Assembly (NCBI GenBank): GCA_012845835.1
Contig: JABAKD010000025.1
Span: forward strand, 24,165,923-24,229,922
DNA length: 64,000 bases
Source of the DNA: Undaria pinnatifida
Taxonomy: Eukaryota > Sar > Phaeophyceae > Laminariales > Alariaceae
Direction: 5' to 3'
The notes under the pieces were generated by a model. That model was not told the DNA's origin. It did not search any database and saw only the letters and a list, made by a program, of their open reading frames with translations. A program made the translations under genes and the position numbers. This document shows positions 35,728 through 48,500 of this stretch, in pieces; the stretch's first letter is position 1; every line of letters starts with the position of its first letter.

Positions 35728-37436
35728 ATGCGCTCTTTCGCTATCCTGGCCACCATCTTCGCTGCCACTGCAGGAACTGCCTCAGGTGAGAACAAAACAC
35801 ACGCATACCACAGGAAATGAGTAGCGCACACATGCGTCGACGTTGCATGGGCAATGGACACCCTGATCAAGGTGTTGTAGGTTGAAGAATTCAGCCCTTT
35901 GCAGTTGGTGATATCCTTGAATTACGTTCTAATGCCAAATGTCCTCTACATTGGCATGTAACATTGGCAGGTTGCACATTCCATGTCAGTATGCATCTGG
36001 TAGAGTGCGGTTCCACCATATTCAAGGCGTCGAGGGGATCGTGTACCTGTAGTTGCGTTGTCGATACATGCTTTGATGTCCGTCTTGAAACAGAAATGGT
36101 AAGCTTGTTTGCGGAGCTAACTTTTCTGACTTCGTGGCATGATAATGGAATTGCAAGCTAAACGTGGAGTGGTATATGGTATTCTGTTAGGCCCGCAACG
36201 TGGCGACCTAGCGTTAACGATATTTCCAATACTATTGCAGAGCGTAGATATACCGCGGGGTTCTCCACGCACACGCTGATTAATATTAATGCAATCTTCG
36301 GTATCACGCTACGGCTGAATCTTCGTGGGCTCTTGACTGCTCTGTACCATATTCGGTTGTCGACGACCTGAAGATACTCCCACGCTTTTACCGTTCATTG
36401 CGTTCACACCGTGTGCCTGAATGCTACTGAAGTCAAATACGAACATATAGATTTCCTTGCGTTCATGATGTACCAAGATCACCATTCCATGCCTAAACTG
36501 CCAACGCCACCCGCTGTGGGAGACTATGGTCCATGATTGGTTCAATAAGACAAATTTGCGTCGGTTGTGATCTCCTGTGGCCAAACAAAATTCGTGACCC
36601 GAAAACTGCAAAATTTTATTTCCACTATTGTTCTTCTAGTTTGTGTCGAATCTACTGTCTGGATTTAGAGTGTAGACCATACTCAACTGTGCGTGCCCGT
36701 GTGGTGGTCACGTTTCGAATAAGTACGCAGTCGTACAAGCAGGCTCTGCGGACAAACACCTTAAACGCATGAACTCACTGGCGGAAACACACTGAACACC
36801 CCGTACCACATATCTCTCGAGGTTTCTCTCTGGACTTGGGCGCCATCTAGCTTTCAAGCGTGAACTATCCATTGCCACGAATGCACGGCAGACCCAAAAT
36901 TTGCAACTACGATATTTTGCTAGAGTCCCCCGGACGTATCGTGATGAGTTGAATGACTGGCAGAATAGGATTGTCTAAATCAACTACGCTCTAACGCATA
37001 ACTGCCCGTCGACAAACCTTGTTACATCCCAGGCCTTGTCGATGCAAGTGTGAGGACCTGGGTTGATGTGGATGCCACTGACTACGACCACCGTGATGCC
37101 GACGATGGCGGCTGTGACCCGGACGGCTGCGTGCCCGAAAACACTCGTGACCGAAGTCGGGCGGCCAATTCTCGCTGGTCATGCGAGGGAGACGATTGCT
37201 GCATCACGTACTCCTTCGAGGAACCCCAGGACATCGTTTCGATGCGCATCGCTTTCCACCTCGGAAACGAAAGAACCAGGACGCTGGACGTTTACGACAA
37301 CGGCGACCACCACAGCGAAATTACGTCAAGCGGCAATACTCTTGGATACGAGACCTTTTACCTCAACACTGATGAAACGGAAGACCTCAAGCTTTGCCTC
37401 GACGGTGACGATGACGAATGGCTGAGCATCACGGAG
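35728..37436 (+). CDS. Secreted discoidin/galactose-binding-like protein, copy A (exons 1 and 2)
   Basis: Exon 1 (35728-35785) encodes the signal peptide MRSFAILATIFAATAGTAS and ends at a GTGAG donor. Exon 2 (37033-37436) follows a CCCAG acceptor and ends GAG|GTGGG. The junction codon restores Gly and the protein continues LVDASVRTW. Exon 2 is exactly 404 bp in both copies, and the two domains differ at about six residues out of 130. Cys residues occur as DGGCDPDGC, SRWSCEGDDCC and KLCLDG, suggesting disulfides in a beta-sandwich of the discoidin/F5-8C or CBM type. An Asp-rich surface might bind calcium. The expected terminal exon was not found; a MITE (37493-37765) sits in the second intron. 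Intron 1 is 1247 bp. Confidence 0.8.
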
Positions 37437-37492
37437 GTGGGTCGCGGGCTGCACTTTGACCTAGTGAATGCTTGCAACGTAGAAAGAAGTTC

Positions 37493-37765
37493 GACCAATG
37501 CTTCGAAAGGAGGGTTAGTCCCTTTTCGGGGCCTTTTGTTTTCATTGGCTCGGGTTCACTCGCGCGAGTGACCCTCCTGTTCCATGCGGTCATACGCTTC
37601 CGTGCAGATTTGATATTTTGATATGAATACCCCAAGGGGTGGTTATCTATGCTGTGCTAAACGAATCGCCCAACTCGTTTTGTCGTCCAACTACAGAGTC
37701 ACCCGTGCAAGTGTCTCAGACGTGGCAGTGAAAAGTGGGCGGTGCCCCCTACCGTAGCCTTGATC
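37493..37765 (-). mobile_element. MITE, copy 4, inside intron 2 of the secreted-protein gene
   Basis: Ends read GACCAATGCTTCG and CCGTAGCCTTGATC. The core ACTCGCGCGAGT is at 37558-37569. The second palindrome is decayed. It begins 56 bp after the exon 2 donor. Confidence 0.75.
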
Positions 37766-37972
37766 ATTTGTACTTGGTACACATACCACACAATATATAT
37801 GTCAGGATGGATCTTCGTGAATGCGGGCCACGCTCAAACACAGTACATGGTTTCTACCGTGCCTATTGTGGTTCGCGTGCGGTTCGCCTGTCAGCCCTTG
37901 TTGGGGTGACCCTACAAAACACGCCCCACAATGTGCGTCTCAGTCCCCTCGCCATTACAACTCGAGGTTCAG

Positions 37973-38137
37973 GCTATACCTACAACGGGACTCGAAGGGT
38001 GCGCCAGCTAGCGTTGGGCTGCGAAAGCAACTGAGTTAAATCGGCACACGACGCGTATGAAAATACGCGGAAGTGTGGTGAGCTAAAGCTTTACTTTTCC
38101 CCATCCGCCGGAGGATAAAAAAAAAAAAAAAAAAAAA
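37973..38137 (+). mobile_element. Poly(A) retroposon, second copy
   Basis: The same ~145-bp 3' sequence as 19666-19832, ending GGATAAAA and a run of about 20 A. No target-site duplication was visible next to the shared part, so this copy may extend further 5' than the other. Confidence 0.7.
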
Positions 38138-39457
38138 TTGAGCTACGCTACTCGGATGACGTCGACCTCGAATGCACCGCGTAATTCATATGTTTTCTGG
38201 GGGTGCTCGGACCAGTTGTACATTTGACTGTGGGGTACTGGGTATGTTCCATACGCAAGCGGCGAATACGATGTTAATCGGAGCACCGAATGATGTCTGT
38301 TTAAAAGTATACTTCTGCTTGTTTTATGGTCAATATCCTCCGGGCATTCCTGTGACGACGTGCTTCTCCTCGTTTGTAACGAACGCCTACGTAGTCACGT
38401 TTGGCTTCATTGTCAATGCCATAGCTCCAGAGGGTTCACGATTCACACTGGATATGTACCGCGGAACAAAGGGAGCAGTGTTTGTGGGTGGTTATACACG
38501 TGCCACGCACTTGAAGAGTATGCAGCATATACTACGGCCTGATGAAACACCTCATCTTGTATACATTTAAGATATCAGCATATTTGATCTTCCAAATGAC
38601 GGAGTAGAAGCCACACAACGGAATCATTTGCTATCCTGCCCGTGAACATATTTGATAACTGCAAAAGGATAAAGTTGTGGTCATCGCTCTCACCAGAACG
38701 TAACACGTGCTGTAAATATATGTAACTGGATTATCGCATGGAATAACACAACACCAGAGGCGACAGCGTGAAGCGCCGATAATCGCTTGTGGCAACAACC
38801 GCGAACACGTGCTCAATTATGCCGATATGAACTACAAAATATAGGCTAAAAACAAAGGATTAGAGGAAGCTCAGCCCAGAGTGGATGACGTTGTAAGCTC
38901 TTCGATGTCCTACTGGTGTAGGAGAGCAACAAAAACCGTTCGAAGTTGTTAATCCAGCCTTAACAGACCCGTTCGTATTGCTCTCCGTGTCAGGAATGTA
39001 TGTGATATCTGACGCAAGAGGTTGTCATCGCTAGCCCGAGAACCCATGCAATGCAGTGACTGACCACTGAAGATCCAATCCGGGCGTGATCATAAATGTT
39101 GTTGACCCGACTCTGGTGTCAATACCGTATTCCGCGAGTGTCGCCCTCTCGTCGTCAGGTGACGTTGACCTACATACGAGCCATTTCATTATATAGGTTT
39201 GCACCAGTTGCGAAGAATCGTATCAGAAGTATACGAGTGAGTGCAGTCGAGCTTTGGTTTTTGAGTGTACAATTGTGGATAAGTTCGAATGCCAGTGTGC
39301 ACATAAAAATCCCTTGCACGCTAATGAGAAACCACTGACCCCAGTGCCGACCTTCTTCCCTGGAGTCGAGATACCAACACCAAGACATGTCTCCCTCATC
39401 CATGTTAACCAAGAGCAATAAACGTCCGTTTCCTCCGCCTGACTCAGATATGTCCCT
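38138..39457. other. No recognised gene
   Basis: An open frame at 38172-38570 (132 codons) has no recognised domain. It may be incidental. Confidence 0.35.
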
Positions 39458-39907
39458 GTGCACCTTCCCAATTCTTGCAACTCCTCGTTCTCGTTTGTAG
39501 GTGAGGATCATGGTCCAGTAATGCTCTCTACTACATCTGCCACAGGACCTGGTCCAGCCGTTGCCAAGGATTCGTTCCTGAAAACCCAGTATCCTTCGTT
39601 GTGTAGCGTAGAGCTTGTTTGTCGAGGTAAAATCGGGCTCGAAACGAAGGCCGTTCACTAACAGGGGGTCGTGGGTGCGAATATTGTCGAATTGAAGGCG
39701 GTTAATGTCAGAACGTTTCTTTCAAGGGGTCCCCGAAAAATTGACACGACGCGCAAGCCAATATTGTATTGTCGCTGCCGGCCTTGGTTTCTTGTGGTAA
39801 AGATCACTGGATGTAAATTTCGAACTCGTACCTTGAAAGGGGATCGCTTTTGGCTGGATGTATTGTCCGAGCTCATAGTTTCCACAGATACCCTTATAGA
39901 TGGTTGA
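39458..39907 (+). CDS. Possible decayed unknown gene (one in-frame stop)
   Basis: A single reading frame stays open from 39458 to 39907 apart from one TAA at 39659-39661. The second half (RTFLSRGPRKIDTTRKP, GDRFWLDVLSELIV) looks protein-like. No domain was recognised. An overlapping minus-strand frame of 162 codons (39170-39658) is an alternative, and I cannot decide between them. Confidence 0.2.
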
Positions 39908-39919
39908 TGAACTGTTGTT

Positions 39920-40140
39920 CGAATGTTCTTCAGAACAGTCAAGAGCACTCCTCAGTCTCGGGAAGTATTGTTTCTGCTGTGTTGTTCTCGTTGTGCACCT
40001 AGGCCTTGGGATCTTTCATTCCGTAGCAGGTATGTACTTCACTCTAAATCTGCGTTTGGGGACGGTCTTACACTCCGAAAGCGAACGACGCTGAGCAAAA
40101 AACGTGTGGTACACCTGTATCGTAGCGGGCGTCTATTACC
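39920..40140 (+). repeat. Dispersed repeat B, copy 2
   Basis: Contains the CTCGTTGTGCACCTAGGCC, CCGTAGCAGG and GGTACACCTGTATCG landmarks in the order seen at 20540-20780. Confidence 0.55.
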
Positions 40141-42459
40141 AGTCGATGGGCCTTTGGTATACTTCATGGAAAATGACATTTTTTAGTATCTGTTCTTCCG
40201 TCTCGTGCGGGGCCCACGCCGTTGCCCCGTGCTACCTGCTTCGTGTAGTATGGAAACCATCGCAGTGAGTTGGTTACTCCATCCTGGTGTTTTGTTGATG
40301 ATACCAGTGTCCACAACTTCTTGCACCAAAAGGGGTAGAGCGATGGTGTCGGTTCAACATGGGCTCAACGTTTGCTCTCATACATCAGCAAGGAGATGCA
40401 GCACGCGTGTTAAACTGTGTCAAGAGCGAGTAGCTACATGCATTATGAGAGGTGTTATTCGCGCGGCAACGACGATGGTCGAGCGGATACTCTAGCTGTG
40501 TGTGCTTGATTTTCGCCAAGCATCCCTAGTTGGGCAGCACATATTGATCAAGCTTTGATTGAGGCGAATGAATGAGCTGATGTGAGCATGTTGTTGGTGA
40601 AATGGAATGCCAAGGAGGGTATCATATCCATATCTATGGCGGCGGGACCGATATCTGCAAAGGAGATTTAATACATCTCTACCGTATGCCTACATAAACA
40701 ACCATATGTCGCGTGCCAGATATCAGGTATTCATTCACTCATGCACTCACCGTTAGATCACCATCACACCGCAATCGGAGAACATCCCTCACCGGACGTG
40801 AATCGACTATCGTCCACGCGAAAACATCGTTAGGGATTGATTTATGAAGATATGAATAAGAGATAATTCTTCCCCTTTCGCGGACAAACAATTCACCGTT
40901 GAAAATTCCTCGGGGGGAGAGCATATCAACAAAAATGTGCCCTTAGCTTTACTGATGCATATCTTGACTCTCACACCGCACGAAAAAATAACAGAGAATT
41001 TCCTTTCTCGCAGCAAGCGCTGCTGAATTTACCTGGTCCTGTAACTCGATCTCAACGCCGGGCATTGGTGTCGCATCATGCGCAACGGTTAACGTCACAC
41101 TCGTTGGCGTGATGAAGAGGCTATACATGATTTTGCCTTAAATAGACTTTCAAGCATGATCAGCGTTTCGTCAACACAAAATATAGCCTATTTACCTTAA
41201 TTCAACATGATAGGCAGTATGCACGTTTCCGATGCATTAAATGTTGCTTTCGAAACTTGTTGCACAGTATTCACGAAATCTCGTTGCACTAATTGAAATA
41301 TGTTGCGCTTACGACACAATCGATTGTTGTGGCAGGACGCGAAGCATGAATGTTGTGCAATTATTGGCAATCATAGAAGAATTGTGTACGCTTTGTTGTG
41401 TCTTTCTTCTAAACGTACTTCGGTATATATACTTGCCTACACTGTCATGAACACGTTGGTGCAGTATCGTATAGCACACGCGTGTTCGGAAACATATAGT
41501 AGTGGTTTTCTTGGATATAGACGAGTTCAACCTTTCGTACCTGAATCGACAAGCGCTTTCTTGTAACCGCCTTAACTTTGATTGTGACTGGAATAGTGCG
41601 TCTCGTTCAAAACTATCCGCCGGTTTACCTCCCGAGGTTGAATTTGTTAGAGTACGCAGTACACTAGAGTGCAAGGTCGCGGGGCTCGGTCACGGGTCAC
41701 GGGGAGAAGAGTCCCAGAACCCGTGCCGGCATCATGATAGAAGAAGAGAAGATAGTGTTAAAAAGATTGCAACTATGCATAGAGTACTGGACCTTGACGA
41801 TGATTGCAGCAATATAGGTGGCCTGCTTGACCCATTGTCATGTGTTTGGTATACGTGCCCCAGCTGAACGTTCACGTACCAATGTATTGCTGTCTTTCGG
41901 GAACAATTTGAGTTACACTGCATCTTAGAAGATGCTACCGTCACACACACCAAAGTGCCCTACAGTAAGTTAGACGTATCCACAAGCATTTTTAACGAAC
42001 ACCCCCGCTGCCTGTGTACATAAGGTTTATCCAAAACGCACCATCCAAATCGTGCTTGTTCCACCAAAGTAAATGCCTCACGTAGCCAATGTCAATTTCT
42101 GAACAGTACTGCGTCAGGCGAAAACAAAAACGAATACCAGTGCTCAACGCCGAAACTACTCGTAATCATTGTCAGAATTAGGGGCTAGTTCCAAAGCGGA
42201 GATGTAATATCCCTTCGTACGGCAACAAACTCTCGAGGAGTGAAAAACAAAACAAAGACTAAACCCGAAACCACCAATATGTTTGCTCCGGTTATTCTAC
42301 TCTTGATGGTGTTTGACCATGCAAAACTAATTTCCGCTCGTAGGTGCGCTCGATTCCAACATTCCCCCAGTAGCGCGAACAGCAGTGTAACTACTTAGAT
42401 CAACGATCACATGACGCGTGCTACAATCGAGGGATAGCACTGACATAGTTTCTGAATGA
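40141..42459. other. No recognised gene
   Basis: Only short frames. The stretch around 41570-41650, read in reverse, resembles 14080-14150 (both hold a CTATTCCAGT block), an old dispersed repeat. Confidence 0.4.
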
Positions 42460-42935
42460 CGAGAGGCTCCTTGACCCAATGCCATCGGAAATAGGCCACT
42501 GTACTTGCAAGATTCTCGTCGTGCATCTGGGCCATGGGAGATCTCGTCCGGTAGGCGTTTCTTTTTTCTCAAATTCAGTTTCTGTCAGGGAACTGAAGAC
42601 CAAGGCCACGGTAGGGGGGGTACCCCCGTTTTCACTGGTGTGTTTGAGCCACTCGTACGAGTGACTCTGTACCTCACGGATGAAGATGGTTTAGGCACTT
42701 GTTTTGAAGCAGCTTAGATTACGTTTTAATGGTGGATTGATTTCGTCAATATAAAACATAAAGAAAACGTAATATCGCACAACATCAAAGGTGTTACTCG
42801 AGCGAGTGACCCTAAGTAACTGAAATTCAAGGCCCAACAAGGGATCCCCTTACGGTAGCCTGGGTCTGAAGCTCCCGATTTGAGGAAACCTCAGGAAAAA
42901 AGGGGTGCACCTCTATCGCGGCAGGCGTCGCATTA
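42460..42935 (+). repeat. Dispersed repeat B, copy 3, interrupted by a MITE
   Basis: The left part ends at 42597 and the right part resumes at 42867 with GAAGCTCCCGATTTGAGG. The equivalent region is continuous in copy 1. Confidence 0.65.
42598..42866 (+). mobile_element. MITE, copy 2, inserted in repeat B
   Basis: The 269-bp element starts GACCAAGGCCACGGTAGG and ends CTTACGGTAGCCTGGGTC. It is flanked by TGAA on both sides (42594-42597 and 42867-42870), a likely 4-bp target-site duplication. Cores are ACTCGTACGAGT at 42651-42662 and ACTCGAGCGAGT at 42796-42807. Confidence 0.85.
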
Positions 42936-43199
42936 GAACTTTACCGAACACAATCCGTACTATACCAAAATCCACAAGCGAATACAATGTGTATCGTGCT
43001 TGATGGGATTTCGTGTCGACAAACAGATCAACACCATGCGAACATGTTCGACTACCCAAACCCCAAACCCTACCATGCTATATCTCGAATTCTTTTCTAA
43101 GGCTAAAGTGTTCATTTTACAAGACTTCTGCAAATCACATTTACAAAACTAAAAGTAAGTGCTCAACTATACACGCACAACAGTTATTATTGAAATAAA

Positions 43200-43510
43200 A
43201 ATGCAATCCAGCTGGGAGATCGAATGTTTTGTCAGAAATCATATTTGCGAACTGTGTGTGATACTCCGATCGCGTGTATTACGGGTCGTGTCGCCTCATT
43301 AAGGATATAGGTTGGCGACTCCCCTTGCAACTACAGCGGAGGTATCAGGGTCAACAGGGTGATTGATGTTAGTCAGTCTGTTCGCGGAAACTAGACAACA
43401 TGTTTCTGAGGGGGACAAATTCTGACAGCTGTGGGAGGAAAGCATCAGGTTATCAAGTGAATCCTGTAAGGCGAGTATCCGGTGAGGAGAGGACGGAGTT
43501 TTTAAGGACG
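43200..43510 (-). repeat. U2 repeat (reverse)
   Basis: Full-length reverse copy, running from CCAGCTGGGAGATCG to the ATCCGGTGAGGAG end, followed by G-rich tracts. Confidence 0.7.
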
Positions 43511-44285
43511 TGGGGGCCGGATTTTGATCAAAAGAGGGGCGGGAGGGGGGGAGGGGGGGGGGAGGGGACGGGCGGGGGAGGTCAATTTGTGCGTGGAAAC
43601 TGTAAATTCAACCAGAGGATAAATATGACGGTTTAGAAAGAATGCACCAGTTTGTCAAGGAGGGGGGGGGGGGGGGAGGGGGGAGGGACGCGCGGGGCAG
43701 CTCAATCTGTGCGTGAAAACTATAAATCCTTCAAGGAAGGGGACAAATTTGACGGTTTTGGAAATAATGCACCATTTTATCATGTATATCCTGCAATTCG
43801 CACAACCAGCTAGTAGAGAGAGGAGTGTTCGAGGGAGTGGGCGGGGGGTCGGGGTGTGGGGAGGTGGGGGGTGGTTGAGGGGGGTGGGGGCGAGAACGCT
43901 ATAGGTCCCATGGATGTAGGGGTTTGCTATACATGTGGTGCTGGGTCTAGGCGATGGTGCGGGCGGTGGAGAAGCAGGGGCGTTGCGGGCAGAGGGGGTG
44001 GGAATTGCAGCAGCGACATGGATGGCTCTAGAAAGATAATGAGGTGATATCTAACGCGTGGAAGTGTTGATTACTCTGGCGGATTTCGATATTTGGTGGG
44101 GCGTTTGAGCAAGAAAGAGCGGGGGAAAAAAAATAAAGAAGGGAGGGAGGGAGGGAGGGGAAAAACAGGTTTTTAAGAGGTGTAGGTGACGTATAATAAT
44201 TAAATACACTCCAGCAGTTAGATCAAAGACTTGGTCGAAACTCCTCTTTGCAAGATTGTGTGTGAATCTATGATCGCGCGTATGA
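43511..44285 (-). repeat. G-tract repeat block (reverse of the C-rich family)
   Basis: G runs of up to about 15 on the plus strand alternate with reverse copies of the CCTAGACC, ATCCATG and AACGCCCC blocks. It ends with a partial reverse U2 (44205-44285). Confidence 0.65.
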
Positions 44286-44389
44286 TTCATAGTCCCTTAC
44301 GGACACTATCGCGACGTATGAAGAATGAATGGTTATATATATTATACAAATTGAAATTCTACAAAGGCTGACAAAGTCTTTAAATTGTG

Positions 44390-45380
44390 AGACGCCCCTC
44401 CCCTCCCCCCCCCCCCCCCCCCCGCCACCCGTGTTTTTTTTTTTTTTTATATATAACCCTCGTTTTCTTCGTGGTTTTCCCCTATTACCGATTAAATAGA
44501 AAAGTACCACATGCCTCCACACACATAAGAAGTATAGTATAACACTGTGGCCGTGTATACCCCCGCCACAAACTCCAACCCCCCCCCCCCCCCGGTAGAT
44601 ATACAAGAGACAACGCACCGGATCCCCCCCCCCCCCCCCCCCCTCGCACTCCTTCTTCCCTCAATGTCTAGCCGATTAAACATAATTATACATGAAATTG
44701 GAACTTCCCCCCCCCCCCCCTCCCTCGCTGCCTGATCGATTATAACATGATTTGCCACAGGGTTACACATATGAAAAGTATGTTACACTGCGACCTTGTA
44801 TACCCTCGAGATAAACTGTTGGAACCCGCAACCCGCCCCCGCCTCCCTTTCCCCCCCCACACACACCCACACACCCCAACCCCTACTAACGATGAAACAG
44901 AAACTATGAAACAACAAAAGTATTGCCATTACACTGCGAACTTGTTTAACCCCACGCTAATTTAATTAACCCCCCCCCCCCGCCCCCCCTCCCTAACCCT
45001 CATCAACTTACGGTTAAATAGAAATACAATCAAGATAAGTAGCCCCCCCCCCCCCCCCCCCCCCCCTTCTCAACTTACAGGTTTACCCTCCCCCGCTGCC
45101 TGACCCATATAATTTGCCACAGGTTTACACACATGAAAAATACCCTCGCGATGAACCGTTATAACCCGCCCCCCACCCCCCCCCCCCAACCTCCTCCCAA
45201 CGATGAAACAGAAACGATGAAACAGATAAGTATACCATTACACTGATGTCACATTGAGTAACCCCACGCCAATTTAATCCCCCCCCCACCCCCTTAACCC
45301 CCATCAACTTACAATTACAATTAAAAAAAAAATCCTAATATATGCTCTTCCCCCCCCCCCTCCCCCCCCCCGCTTTCATT
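44390..45380 (+). repeat. C-tract cluster upstream of the Penelope-like element
   Basis: At least eight C runs of 9 to 26 bases, plus one long T run, separated by variants of the blocks TTTGCCACAGG-TTACACA-ATGAAAA, AACCCCACGC-AATTTAAT and GATGAAACAGAAA. Tandem-like. Confidence 0.7.
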
Positions 45381-45518
45381 TGCCACACCATAAACTTTAC
45401 GACACACCAGATTACACCTGGACGACCTGGTCTTTGGAAACCTCAAGACCTCATCACACACCATCAGGAACAAGACGCGTAACCAAAAGCAGTCAGGCAT
45501 TTAGACCCCCGATCAATC

Positions 45519-48500
45519 ATGCCACGGATACGGGGTAAACGTAGACCCCCACGACCATTTCAATGGGTCGATGCATCTCCCTCAGAAATAATGCGAAATG
45601 CATTTGTACGAACTAGACAGGCAGTGATGTCTAACCATCCGGCGCTAAAAAGGATTTGGAGGATTCGGAATGCTTGGTTGGCAAAGGGTAAGGGGGAAAG
45701 GGGGGATTTGCCACCAGGAGCACTTTGCCAGCAAAAGAGTGGGAAAACATTTCAAAAATGGCGCGTTGTTCCCGGCCCAGGTGGAAGACGCCCAGTCGCT
45801 GACAAGGACACATGTTTTATTTACGCGATAGTCCATTTGAAAAACGGGAAAACATACGTGGGACGAACGATCAAGAGCCCGTACGTTAAATTCCAGGAAC
45901 ATATTTCCACAACAGACGCTCTAGGTAGAGAAATCAAGGCGGACCAAAACAAATTTGTAGTCGTTTTCCTGGAAATAGTTCCCCGGTGTTTAGAGGGTGT
46001 GGAGAACTCAGGGACACCACTCCATTGGCGAGAAAGAGAAAACTCATGGATTAACCGATTGCACACACGCGTGAAAGGATACAATACACGTAGGGAAATC
46101 GCCAAGAGGCAACTCTCACAGATACCAACACATGGCTTTGGGGTTAGACGGGTCAGACGCTCTAGGCACAAAACGCGTATTTCTAAGATAACGCACAATG
46201 GGCGGATGTTTCTGTCTAGAGACTGGCAGCGTAGGATTAATTACTTTGCCGGACTTGCTAATAATAGACCACACTTGGTGGATTCGTACATCTTGCACTT
46301 GGCCCCCAGAAACTTGCTCCGTATGAAAGTACATAGGACAACACGGCATTCCCGGTAACGTCCAAAATGCTTTCAATGTACTCAGGAAACGCTACTACTT
46401 GAGCTCGTTCCCGACGCCTTCGGTCCAACCGGTGAAAGTACCTAAGTTAATCGTCATGGGATTCACTAGTGAGATTGCCAACGTAGTCCCCCTGCGCGGA
46501 CTACTGATGCGGCCAAATATATTAAGTAGGATACCCCCTGTATGCGTTGGGTTTCGGGAGAGTATTACGGAAACAATTCCATGTTTCAAGTATGGCCAGA
46601 CCTTGGATTCTTTCTTCCTCAGTGCCAGCGCCGTAGCACGCGACATCAACCAGGATTTTCAGTGTATTTGCGGGAATTCTAGATGGTCTAAGTATGCCGT
46701 ATGTATTAAGGATGGTTCCCTTTGTGTATTAACAACGGATGCAGAGTGCCTTAAGCAAAAAGATGCTGAAGCCATACTTAAATTGCAGGCCGGGTTTAGA
46801 TTAGATTATGCGGAGGATACGCATACAGCACCATTTTATGTACAATTGGTCACGGCCATTGAGGAACATGTAGCCGAGATCTGCAGCAACTTAGCAATCA
46901 ACTACGTGGATACTTTAGACTGGAGGAACACGCTATTTGAAGAAATACGTAGGTGTTTAGAATACGCAGAAGATGCTGCTGAAACACGTCCAGTAACAGG
47001 CAACATCGACATTTCGGCAGCTAGACACGCATTCAAACAGGCGCATAAAAGTGTCGTTATCACCAAAGTGGACAAAGCAGCAAACTGCTTGAGCGTCATG
47101 TGCAAAGCCTGATATGCGAGAGTAACCACAGAAGAGTTGAGTGGTCCAGGATATACACGAGTTGAGAGTGAATTGTTCCCAGACCTCATAGAAAAAATCA
47201 CGACGAGGCAAATTACATATTTGCTGAAGGAACATTTACCGATACCGATGGTCATGGTGAAAATCCAAGATTCTCAAAATCCACACAAACACAAGTATAT
47301 CAAAAGATACTCTACGCAGATACCGGTTAGATATCTTATGCCCAAATTACACAAAGCGATCCCAGCTTTCCGGGTATCACAGCGTGTTGTGGCACAACCA
47401 CAGAAGGCGTAGCTAAGATAGTAAATGCAGTACTCGTTGGCATTAGACCAGTACTAGATGCTTTGTGGCGTGAACAATGTATTCGTATCGGTTTGGTTGC
47501 AAACAAGTGTTGGATTACTTCAGGTGGGGCTGAGATAGTAGATGTTATGAAAGATTTGGACCACAAAGCAGCGATGGCAAAAAACGGACTGCCTCACCAC
47601 CTGGAAACTTTTGATTTTGTAGCCATGTACACTAACATTCCGGTCAAATGTCTTAAACGTATCATGGGCGAGTTACTGGACTTGGTATTCACGTACCAAG
47701 AAGCAAAAGATGGTTCCAAATCGATGTACATTAAGTATGGGTTCAAAAATAATGAAAAGGAACCGAAGATCAACCAAATACACTGGTCTCTCAACCCTCC
47801 TGTAAATGTTAATGGAACAACCCACAACAAAAGGGAATTTAATGTTGGTCAAGCTAAACTGTGTGAATGGATTAACTTCGTATTAGACGAAGGGTTTGTA
47901 CAATTTGGAGGAGCGATATATAAGCAATCATCGGGCATATTCATGGGCACTGCACCCGCACCCGATTTAACGAACGATTTTGCGTTCATGCATGAACTCA
48001 ATTTCCTAAAAACTATGATAAATAGACATTTGCTCGATACGAGAAACAACATTGAACCTCTTTACCCTTTAAAGTTTATTGAACAGTATGGTAGTAACAC
48101 TAAGAGCTTCATAGATGACATACTTACGGTAGCACCAGGCTTACCAAGTAGGAAAGGCCCTACGTTTGAACAAATTATCAAGCGGGAAGGAGGGGAGGGG
48201 GGGGTGTATGGTGGAATGTACCCAGAACACATCCTGGATGACGAGGGTGAGCAGGTTGCGAACCCTGTATCTATCACCAAGGAACAAAGAGGGCAAACAG
48301 TGCATTTCCTGGATATGGAAATTCTTCAAAGTACTGCTGGAGTGTCGCAAATTCGAATGTATGATAAGCGGGACCACATGGAGACACTGAAGCAGTACCG
48401 TAGATACCCCCACATTTAACCACGATTATCAAAAAAGTGTTTGCATGCGACCCTCCATTGCCAACTTTGTCGATTTGCAATTAGGTGCTCGGAAATCCAC

